DNA of 64,000 nt from Arion vulgaris. Its lineage: Eukaryota; Mollusca; Gastropoda; Stylommatophora; Arionidae. The notes beneath the pieces were generated by a model. The model searched no databases and had not been told where the DNA came from. It saw only the letters and a list, made by a program, of their open reading frames with translations. The stretch lies in contig CM036764.1 of the NCBI GenBank assembly GCA_020796225.1, forward strand, positions 27,254,233-27,318,232, given 5' to 3'. Made by a program: the position numbers and the translations under genes. Below, one piece after another: positions 25,541 to 37,500 of the stretch (its first letter is position 1; the number at the start of each line of letters is the position of its first letter).

Positions 25541-28500
25541 TTTTACCGATCCAGAAGCACTTGAGCTTTCAGCTCTTTGGCTCTGTACCATGACATCGTA
25601 CCCTTCGGTTCAGTGCCACAAACACCGTGAATCTGGTGAACCTGTGGCTTTTCTGCCAGCCTGCAGAATTGAATCCGCACTCACAGGGTGCTTGTCACCC
25701 GTAGTCCAACACGCTACGAACACGCTGAACAGACGGGCATATATATATATATAAATAAATAATTTGTAAGCTGAAAATATTAACAGTGATTTGAGATTAT
25801 TTTAATTTAGTATAAAATGAAATGTGCATATGCAGATCCCTCTGCTATAACTGACTGAGCACCTATAGGTCTGCCCATGATGCAGGGAAGTTGCTTCTTG
25901 CTAAGAAATGAATGAAACATTTTAAAATTTGCATAAATTCAACAAAAGAAAGCAAGTGTCCCGAAGGTTTCAAATAGTAGCATTGACTCCATATTGTAAC
26001 TTGCCATCCACAGGTGTGGAGATTCAGTGTATTGGACACTTCAAGCTTTTGTTTGCCTTATTGCGAATGGAAGAGTTCTCCAAACTTCAACAGTTTACAG
26101 TAGAGGTAATTGCTCCATTGTGATGTTGTACATACTGTGATGTTGTATGTACTGTGATGTTGTGTGTACTGTAATGTTGTATGTACTGTTTGTTGCATAG
26201 ATAAACTTCATGAGACACTGTAATGTTGTATGTTCTGTTTGTTGCATAAATAAACTTTGTGAGACTGTAATGTTGTATGTTCTGTTTGTTGCATAGATAA
26301 ACTTAGTGAGACACTGTAATGTTGTATGTTCTGTCTGTTGCATAGATAAACTTAATGAGACACTGTGATGTTGTATGTACTGTTTGTTGCATAGATAAAC
26401 TTAATGAGACACTGTGATGTTGTATGTACTGTTTGTTGCATAGATAAACTTAATGAGACACTGTGATGTTGTATGTACTGTTTGTTGTATAGATAAACTT
26501 AATGAGACACTGTGATGTTGTATGTACTGTTTGTTGCATAGATAAACTTAGTGAGACACTTATCATAGTACGTTTGTTATAGATAAACTAATGAGACACT
26601 ATGTTCTATGCATTGTTATTATCTACAGATAAACTTATGACTTGATTTTAGGTGTACAATAGTGTGCATAATAAATTCAAAGACATTGTAGATGTGTATG
26701 TACTGGTTCTTTGTTAGAAAAACTTCAGTGAGACACTTCTGTAATTATATATGATTACTGTACACTGCATGTTGAATGCTTTTGTAGTATATTCAACAAT
26801 TGAAGATGTCCCATTTGGGATTGAAAGGTGAAGAAGAAGAATAATTCAAACATTTTGGCAGTTTTAGATGTACTGGGTACTTAGTATTCACTCAGGAGTT
26901 AACTGCATATCCTGTAGAAGAGTACCATATTCAACACATTTGAGTTTTAATGTAGCATCTTAAGTGAACTGGATTGATACTGAAGCTATGTAAGAAGAGA
27001 TATATTCAACACATTTTTGAGCAGTTTTAGATGTAGTCAAATTTGAGTATCTTAAGTAACTGGATTATACTGCAAGCTACCTGTAAGAAGAGATATATTC
27101 AACACATTTTGGCAGTTTTAGATGTAGCAGGTCTTAAGTAACTGGATTACCTGCAAGCTACCTGTAGAAGAATATATTCAACACATTTTGGCAGTTTTAG
27201 ATGTAGCAGGTCTTAAGTAACTGGATTATACTGCAAGCTACCTGTAAGAAGAGATATATTCAACACATTTTGGCAGTTTTAGATGTAGCAGGTCTTAAGT
27301 AACTGGATTATACTGCAAGCTACCTGCACGAGGAAGACAGATATATAATTGTAAGGGAAACATTAAGAGATGGACAATGAATAGTTTTGTAGGATGCACC
27401 TCCATGGTAAGAGACAGGAGGTCTATCTCTCATGCTTTTTTAACACTGATTGGGACGTAGGCCCTCAACCAACTTATGCCAAGTCTTTCTAGCTTTTATT
27501 TTTATTTGACTTGTTCATGGCTGTTTTGGATTTTGTGGCTTATTTTTTCTATCTAATAGGGTAGTTGGCCCCATGCCAAACCCTTACTTAGTCACCTTTT
27601 ATGACATAATTATGACATGCCTTGTAGGTCGCAGTGTTAGTATTCTTTGCTTCCCTTGCTGACCCTGGCAATACACAGCCGAAGAGACAGGGTGTTGGAG
27701 ATCTATTAGTCAACTGTTGATGAGAAGATGGTACATAAATCAGCCAGTTTTTACGTGGACCCTGTGCTATGTCAGTAGTTCAGTTGTCCGTGGTCTTTGA
27801 GACTCTAGTATATCTTTTATCAAAACAGAATATTTTGTTTTTGAAGAGGTTGTTGATGACGCTAGTCATGCTCTTATGTGGATATATTGTAAGATGCAAA
27901 ACAGAAAGACAGCTTTATAGATTTTACCAATTACTCAGTGTTCATATATATCTCAATTTTGATCAGGGAAAACAATTTAGAAATCCATTGTAGGTGCAGA
28001 CTGGGACGGAGTAGCGTAGTGCATAGAGCATTCATTTATCAAATCGAACACAAGAGGGCTGTGGGTTCAGTCCTCCTTTTGGCATTCCACACAGGAAGAA
28101 AGAAATTGGCCCTCCTACCTCCTGCACGTTTGAGTCTAGAAATGTGAAGGGACAGGAACTTAATATTCTAAGGTTTTAAAAGGCTACGGAACATTTCTTT
28201 TACATATATGCAGACAGTATTTTGATATTCAAGTCTATCAAATAGGGCCTATATATCATTGAGTGTGTGCAGGATTCAACACATTAAAACTTCAGAATTA
28301 GGCCACTAGATTCAGTCAGTGGTGAAAAATTGTTTATTTTTATTGTTTCTTCTATGTTTGGTTAGGTCGTCTACTGACGCTGGAAAGCTTGTTTGCTCTC
28401 ATGTCTAATACCAAGATTGTTAAAGAGGCTGTAGTAAAAGGTAAGTTAGATGTGACAATAATATTTCATAAAAGCATCTATATATGTATATATATAAAAC

Positions 28501-31500
28501 ACTTTCTAGGTTAGGGTAGTTAATTCTGACAATTTAAAAGTTCAAAAATAAGTATTGCTTGATATTTAATCTTTCTAGTCCTCCGTAAGGTTAGAGACTT
28601 GTTTGCTGTCTTTTTTCTTAATGACAAAAAAAATGTCCTCATGTAACTAAAAAGAGCATTCTCTCTACTTGATAAAGATTCTCTGATTTGCTACATTGGC
28701 AAACATGTAAAAATAAAGTACTCCGTTAATGCTACAAAGTGGATGTAGGATAAAGGAGATATTTATTACAAAGCGGTTAAGAGTTGAACACCAGAAGAGA
28801 CACATCAGGTCAAAAGTGGCAACAATGTCCCTGGAATTCTATGCAACAATTGTGGAAAATTTTCTTGTTGTATATTGGGTCATGCATAATTGTCATGGGT
28901 TTTAGTGTTTACCTCTTTAGAGCACACCTTACGCACTATCATCTACAAATGCAGAAAGATGCCAACCAACCATAATTGTTGTATTGAGCATATGTTTTGT
29001 TAACTATTCTTACAATCCTTCTGAAATTTTGCTTTATATAAACATTTCTCTAAACAATTTTTTATTTTTAGACTTGTATGATAAAAAGTGAAATATGTTC
29101 ACTTTAAGGACAATTAACTATAAAGTATTAAGGAACTGTACTTGAGACTGTGTGCATAATTTTATGTGGACTTTTTATTCTACATAGCTTCTGACCTTTC
29201 CTCTCATAACAGCTCATTTCAGGAATCTGCAAGTGTTTTGTAAATGTTGAGGATTGTTATAGAGTGTTTGCGATTGTTGGCTATCTCAAGTTATCTTGTA
29301 TTCCTTTTAGTCTATCCATCTATTATCAGTGCATTTATTGTCATCCACAGGCTGCCTGATCTACCTTCTAGACCTTTTCTGTAACTCCACCAACCCCGCC
29401 ATCAGAGAAAAGACTGCTGAGCTCTTTGCCAAAATGTTATCTGACAAACTTGTTGGACCAAAAGTTAGAATTCTGCTCAACAAGTTCCTTCCTCCCATCT
29501 TCATGGATGCCATGCGAGACTCAGCAGAGGCCTCAGTTCACATGTTTGAAGGTAACAGACAGAATATACAACAAATGAGAATTTCATATTGCTGCTCTAT
29601 GGGAATTCCTACATTGAGAGTTCATGTTTTTACACTATAATCAAACCACAGATTAATCTGAGGCCATTATAATACTCTTTAATAAAACAGTTCATAAATG
29701 ATGATTATTCCATTTAACAGATGATCAACAGCATTTTCATGCATACTCTGTATTATAAGAGCCCAACATGGACAATAAACAAAGCACAGTCGCAAAAAAT
29801 AACTACATGTGAAATGCGATGCATACAAAAAGTTACCAACAACACTAAAAAAGACAAGAGTCACCAACAACGACATAAGAAAGAAAGTTGGGACAGAAGC
29901 TTGGTTGAATTACAGTGAGAAACAAAACATGAAGTGGTTCATCCACTTAAGAAAAGTGCAACCAAACTCCACTGTATACAGTCTTCTGACAGAACATCAG
30001 GAAAGAATATGAGAGGAAAACCACAAAAAAAGATGGATAAAGCAAACATAACTATCACCCAAGCCACTATAGCAGCGCAAGACAAAAACAGAAAAACCTA
30101 CACACCAGGCAACAACCCGGTAACAGTGTGACAACAAAAGAAGAATATTCCATATGTATATACATAGCTTCATGCATTGCTAGTAGTATATTGTACCAGA
30201 AATGCTAGATATATACTTTGTTCATTATTTAACATAAGCTCACACATACATATTCCTATAATAAAAGCCAAAACACGTAATTACAAAGTACTGTAGTTTT
30301 ACAAATTACAAAAACAATGACAAAATACAGCAACGTTTCACCAACAAGGCCTTTATCACAAACGAACAAACAGGAGTGACAAATTAAAATGAAACACAAA
30401 TGGACGACCAAATACAAACGTATCTAAGGAAAATCTGGAATAAAAACGAATAACAATTAAATGTAACACAAAAAAAAACACACATAAAAACTAGAAATAG
30501 AAAGGAAAGAAACAATGAAACATCTAGTAAATATATAGCTTGAATACATGCAACATATACCCATATAGATTACAAAGCATGGGAAGAGAAAGTACTAAGA
30601 AGCATAAGAATGGAATATAACATGAATACATGCAACATATACCCATATAGATTACAAAGCATGGAAGAGAAAGTACTAAGAAGCATAAGAATGTAATACG
30701 TTGAGCCACGTGGTCGAAGGTACCATACAAAGAAATCAACCGATTCTCCAGAGCAAATCGACTGCGATCATCCGAGGAACATGATCGGATGGCTGTGACC
30801 TGGACATCGTGAGCACCTAAATGGCCAGTATCATTGAAATGGGTGGCTACAGGGTCACAGAGCATTGGCGTATGTCGCGTAAGTGTTGGGCGAATCGGTC
30901 ACTGAGCCTCTTGCCTGTCTCGCCGATATAAGCCTTGTTACACCGCTTACAGATAATGGCATAGATAAGATTACGGGACTCGCATGTGAACCCATCATCA
31001 ATAAGAAACGTGCCTAAAGGAAAGATACAGTACGCGTCTGTATCACATAAGCACACGTGTTGCAACGCCGACGCCACACTGGACAGTGCCAAAATGAGTC
31101 TGGATATTGGACTTAAGGCGACTGTGTACCAACATATCCTTAAGACTTCTGTCCCGTCTGTAAGACACCAAAGGATAGTTGGGGAAGACAGAACGGGTCT
31201 CAGGATCTGATCTAAGGAGAGACAGATGACGGAATAAAACATTTTCACCAGGGAACTATGGGGGTGGTAAGTTAAGATAAGTTTTACTCTGTCAGAGTTA
31301 GTAGTCCTATGCTGGCTGGTAAGGGCCTGCTGGCGAGTGATTTTCTGAACTCGATGCATAGCCGAGACATATGCTCCGGATATAGGCGCCTACGAAAGAA
31401 ATCAAGCATCTCGCGAGCTCTCTCAAGAAAATCATCGTCCTCACTACAAAGGCGACGCAGGCGTAAGAGCTGCGAGAATGGCAAAGAGTCACGACAAGCC

Positions 31501-34500
31501 CGGGATGGGAAGAAGTATAGAGGAGAAATTATATTACAAGCCTACTGATGCACATAGTGTCCAGGTCACAGCCATCCGATCGTGTTCCTCGGATGATCGG
31601 AGTCGATTTGCTCTGGAGAATCGGTTGATTTCTTTGTATGGTACCTTGCGACCACGCGGGCTCAACATATTACATTCTTATGCTTCTTAGTACTTTCTCT
31701 TCCCATGCTTTGTAATCTATATGGGTATATGTTGCATGTATTCATGTTATATTCCATTCTTATGCTTCTTAGTACTTTCTCTTCCCATGCTTTGTAATCT
31801 ATATGGGTATATGTTGCATGTATTCAAGCTATATATTTACTAGATGTTTCATTGTTTCTTTTCCTTTCTATTTCTAGTTTTTATGTGTGTTTTTGTGTTA
31901 CATTTATTTCGTTATTCGTTTTATTCCAGATTTTCCTTAGATACGTTTGTATTTGAGTCAGTCCATTTGTGTTTCATTTTAATTTGTCACTCCTGTTTGT
32001 TCGTTGCTTGATAAAGGCCTTAGTTGGTAAAGCTACTGTATTTTGTCATTGTTTTGTAATTTGTAAAACTACAGTACTTTGTAATTACGTGTTTGCCAAT
32101 CAAATAGTTTTACTGCAGTTCCATATATATATATACTGAATATATAATAAAAGCCATACATTTTCAAACTGTTATTTCTTTCATATGGGATAGCACCATA
32201 GTATAGGAATTTCAGTGGCATCTGTGGTGTATATCTAGATGTCTTTGTTTTGCAGTAACATGTATATCAACTTTTTCCTCTGTGAAAAACCGTGTAAAGG
32301 CTGCAACATTTGGTAGTCAATGTGTTAATCTAAAGTTGTATGTAATTGTTGTGCTGTTTTGTACTTTCCAGGCACACATGAGAACCCAGAGCTAATTTGG
32401 AATGATGATGCCAGGGAGAAGGTCTGCATTACAGTTAAGAAACTAAGGGAAAAGTAAGTGGACTGAATTACTGAAATACAAATACTTGTCATATGATTAG
32501 ATCAATCAATGGAAATCTCTGTAGCATTGAAGTATGGTGCTTTTTCTCTATCCAAATGAACTCAGTTCACATCAGAAGTGATTGGACTATTTTCTAATGA
32601 TCCCTGATATTAGGGAAGATGAGTACCTTTATTTTTTTATATACAAGCACAACTAAGACTATGTCCACTGAGAAAACAAGATGTCAACACAGAGTTACCA
32701 TCAATGATTAAGACACTGAGAATGTTAAAAAATTTTGAATATCTTGTTTCTGTAATATACAATCAGGAAAATTGCGCAAAAGAAATCAGAAGAGGATTGA
32801 CCATGACATTGGTCTGATTATGAAGAATGAAGTGAATGCAGAAAAAAAGTAAATATATGTTTATCCATATATCAATATTCTTTATTGATTTGTTCAGTCA
32901 TTAATTCAAGAGTATGTCTTTATTCCTGCAGACACTTCCTAGCCCAAAAGAGGATGCAACTGCCAAGTGGACCATGAGAGAAGATTTTAAAGTGGTTTAT
33001 TCCGATGTACAAGGAGAGGTAGTTGTTGGTGGTGTATTCCTCCGCTTGTTTATAGCCAACCCTGCTTGGGTTCTCCGTCGACCTAAAGAATTTTTGACTG
33101 AGCTATTGGAACAGTGGTCACAAGCCACCGTGTCTACAAACTTCAATGTGAGTAGATGATTGTGGAAGTGAGTGGAGTGGGTGATGTTGATGGGGTATAA
33201 GATCTAGTTTAGGCTCAATGTTTTGAAATAATCATCAGAGATAAGGGTGTCACTGGGTGAATCTTGTAGCCTTCTAGGTGGACAGCATTTGGAGATCACA
33301 TATCAACTCAAGACACTGACTTGGCTGTACACACCTTTACATGCTGGAGTGCAGGCTTACAAATGTGCTGACGTTCTTGCAAACAATCCCCCGACTCAAG
33401 TGGGCAGAAGTGTGCTCAGAGCGGATATCATCAATGCAGTATGCTCTAATTTAATGTGATATGGTCAAGTTTCAGACACTGGAACGAGTTCGAGAATAAA
33501 GAGTTAAGTTTGGACATGCCAGACAGTGTCATCTTTGTGGTAGAGAGAGAATGTATACTAATCAACTTCTCATAGTCAGCTTTGGGATGACTGCTGCAGC
33601 AGAGAACAGAGCATGCATGGAAATGCCCAATGTGCCATGACATCAATCGCATAACATAACATGTGTGAGATAGTAATAGAGTAATCGTGAGTGAGAAAGT
33701 GAGAGAAAAAGACAACTATACAATACAGGAATGAGATATGATGGAAGCAATAACAAACAAGCAAATGATGTTTGTAATTAAAACTTAAACATAGTCGTGG
33801 ATTCAGTAATGTTGTGAATGTTAGTTGTATACTTACTAGAATTGAAAAATTCTATTAGAAAATATGTTATTTTGGAATTAGATTGGTAAAATAAATTAAG
33901 TGCTCAATATATTTCTGAACATTATATACATGCCTAAAACAATAGTCAGATTAATAGATTGACTATATCGCCTGTGTTGCTGGGACTCACAAGGAGAGCA
34001 AAAAATAGTAACACTGTGACTTACAAGGCATGTTGTAACAGGCGACTGTGGTAGGAGCCTAGGGAAGCTACCCTAGTAAATAAAGAGCGTTGCAGAAATT
34101 GGATGTGCTGGCCTACTTGTAGGCACATAACTGGCACAACTTTCAATCACTCTTTGGCTCAGATTGCATATAAATCACAAAGTGTGGTTTAACAATTAGT
34201 TGATATGGAGTGTTTGAAGAAGAATATTGGCTAAATAAGTATTTCATAATTTTTTTATATAGATTAAAAGATTGACTATATAAATTTTTCATAATTTTTT
34301 CCAGTATCTATTATTTTTATAACCAAGATTTAGTTTACTCTCTCTCTCTCTCTCCTGGCAGGGTGAAATGTTAGAAACCCTGAGCTCTGCAGTTGTCTGC
34401 CTCTTCCAGGCCCACAGTTCTCTTTTGGACCAAGTTCCTTCTCTAGGTTACATACCACAAGTGTTCATAGCCATGACTTCTAAAAATAATGCTGTTCCTA

Positions 34501-34549
34501 AATCTGCCATTCAAGTTGCTCACCAGTTGTCATATAGTGAGGTATTGTC

Positions 34550-34583
<34 letters not shown>

Positions 34584-37500
34584 TATCTTGACTTTCATTG
34601 ATGTAATTTTAAAAATAGTATGTTGAGAAGAATCTCAAAAATCCATGGAATCAAAAGAGAGCAGCCAGATCTGAATGATTGATTGATTGATTGATAGGAC
34701 CATCATCATTGCACTTCTGTGAGCAACCATGTGTGCTCCGATCTCTTTCTTACACAGGAAGATCTCAGCTGCAGTGTATGATTTTTAATTTTCTCCAATG
34801 AATTTTGCCAGGGCAGTGGCTTTCTAGCCTGCTCTTCTCAATTTTGAACTGCCAGTCGCCCATGTGGTGCCGGGTGCCCACAAGGGAAGCAAAGAATAAC
34901 ACCACTGCGACCTACAATGCATGGCGAAGAGGTGACTAATGTAGGCACTAGGATGCTACCCTAGTAAATAAAAAGCAGCGCAGAAATCAGATGGCTGGCC
35001 TACTTGTAGGCGCATAACTGGCACAACGTACAATCACTCTTGGGCTCAGATCACATACAAATCACACAAGAGTGGTTGACAGGTGATCAATATGGAGCAT
35101 TTGAAGAAGAGTGAACTGTCAGTGGTTCTTTTACTTGCTCAAATTGAGCACAGGACCTACTTTATCGTCTGTCTCTGATAGGACTAAATCTCGACCTCAC
35201 CTACACTGAGCCAGATCTATTCAATAAGAACTCAAAATTGAAGAAAATTGGTTGATGAAAAGATTTGGTTGATCAAAACAATTACGATTGAGGGAAGTTA
35301 AGTATTTTGAACACATAAAGATGCATGAAGGTGTTTGTAAAAGATACTTGTGGCGGGATACATACTCGTATGTGCTATTGTTTGGTAATAGTATTCTCGT
35401 CACAAACCTATATCCCCTCTTGTTCTTTCTATGAACTAATTAATACCTTTAATATCAATACCTACAGAGGTGTGTCATCTACTGCCTTTAACCTAAATAC
35501 CTACAGTTGTGTATCAGCTACTACAGTCTCAATACTTACAGTTGTATATCAACTACCGCAGCCTCAATACCTAAAGTTGTATATCAGTTACTACAGCCTC
35601 AATACTTACAGCTGTATATCAACTACCGCAGCCTCAATACCTACAGTTGTATATCAGCTTCTACAGCCTCAGTACCTACAGTTGTATATCAACTACATCA
35701 GCCTCAATATCTACAGTTGTGTATCAGTTACTTCAGCCTCAATATCTACTGTTGTGTATCAGTTACTTCAGCCTCAATATCTACTGTTGTGTATCAGTTA
35801 CTTCAGCCTCAATATCTACTGTTGTGTATCAGCCACTACCTTTAATGTGTATTTATAAAGTTGTATGTATACGTTGAATCTCTATACCCACAGTAGCACC
35901 TCAATGAATATCATTTTTCTCTATTCCATAACCTTTAACATCTAATCTTATAAGTGTGCATTAAATAAACCCTTGAACCATTACACCAACATTAGCATTT
36001 GAAATCAGTTTTATTCTCTTATTATTATTAGCTCATGTTTATGTATCAGTATTGACTTGTTCTCTCTATTCCTTCAGTTATGTATCCGTGCTATGGCTAG
36101 CATTGAAAGTATTGGTCCAGTTCAAACAGCCATGAAGAACAGAAGAGATATGATTGGACTTGCTGCTGAGGCTCTGTCAAAAATGTTTGATAAAGGAGAG
36201 GACGAGTTAGTTAGACAGGTAAGGTAGACCTAGAGTTTATCAGAGTAGAACTAGACTAACTAAGAATTCAGTAAGGATTTACTTCATTGCATCAGGTTTT
36301 GATGTATTGCTCGGTCACTCTCCGCAGGAATGACACTACACTAAGCGGAGAGATTGAAATGAAAATCGTGGTATATCCTTTTTGCAGGACGTAGCCATCA
36401 ACAACAGTAAACGAGTTGTCAATTTTCTAGATACAACTTATATGTTCAGTAGTGGGTCATTGCTTTCTGAATGGTGAGGTCTGTTTTCACAGTTTGTAAA
36501 ATTCCAAGGAAACTAATTTGCTTCCAAACTTGCCTGCTGCTGAGTTTGAACCAGGTACCCGTGGGTTGTGATCGAGCTCCCTACCACTTAAGCTACAGAC
36601 GCTCACAGTAGCTGAGAGATTAGGGAAGCAAAACAAAGAGATTAACATGAATTGCTAAAAATCTTTCTTACAAACACCACTTGACATAATCATGTCAGAA
36701 TACGTTTCTACAATACTACTAGATGATGTGGTATAACAGATTAGTTGTTGGTTGTAGATGTGACCTTTGTTGTGGTTTTATTGCATGCACTGTTCAATTT
36801 GAAACAGTTAACAGTTGACTGGTTCCTTACACTTGTAATAGAGGAGTAAGAGCTTGGTTGGTCATGTTTTTTATTTTAGTGTCAGATGGTTTTAATAATT
36901 ATAGTATTTTTTTTTAAATCAGGTTCTTATTGTAATGTCTATTCCTGAGTCTGGTTGCTAGGTTGTTTTCAGTCACAGTTTAAAAAATACTTGTTCATGT
37001 ACTGAGTTTATTGTCTCTGACCTTTCTCTGAACTTCCTTCATTTACCTATTGCCTTTTATTAAACTTGCATAGATCATCCTACATATCTATAAGGCGTTC
37101 AGTTGACACCAGGTTGCATTTTTTCTTCTTCTGTCCAAATATAAGTTTTTCCTCTCAGTTTCCCTTGAAGCATAAGGCATCAACAAATTTCCTCCAACCA
37201 GATTTGTCTTGAGCAAGCCAGCTTAGTTCATTCCAGGTCTTTCCCACCTCTTCTCTTTCTCTGTCTACAGTTCATCTCCTTATATCTCTAGGGTAGGTAA
37301 CTTACCTCTCTTGCTTCCCGGATTCCATTTCAAAACTACATGTGGTTGTCTAGTCTTCTGCATTCTTAATGTATGTCCCAACCATTACCATGTCTTTTTT
37401 ACTTCCTCATTTATATTGTTGATGCCTATGCGCTGGGTAATCTCAGTATGTGGTGCTCTCTGATCCCAATGAATTTTTCTGATACATCTTTCCTCAAAGC

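Larger units (their letters stand above)
30271..32142. mobile_element. Penelope-like head-to-head composite with 14-bp target duplication
   Basis: A long - strand arm (30271 to about 31538) and a shorter + strand arm (about 31540-32142) meet head to head. The whole unit is bounded by a perfect 14-bp direct repeat, TATAATAAAAGCCA, at 30257-30270 and 32143-32156, so it appears to have inserted as one piece. The - arm encodes, in broken frames, the end of a Penelope-type reverse transcriptase followed by a GIY-YIG endonuclease. The + arm carries only the end of the endonuclease region and the 3' non-coding part. The - arm begins at AAACACGTAAT and lacks the terminal 40 or so bases present at the + arm's end (TAGTTTTACTGCAG). 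Both arms share a ~70-bp tandem duplication after the endonuclease end. Confidence 0.85.

Noticed and set aside
35325..35858. 177-codon ORF
   Set aside because: Runs through a 35-bp tandem array whose unit has no stop; the peptide repeats only because the frame rotates. No splice or start evidence.
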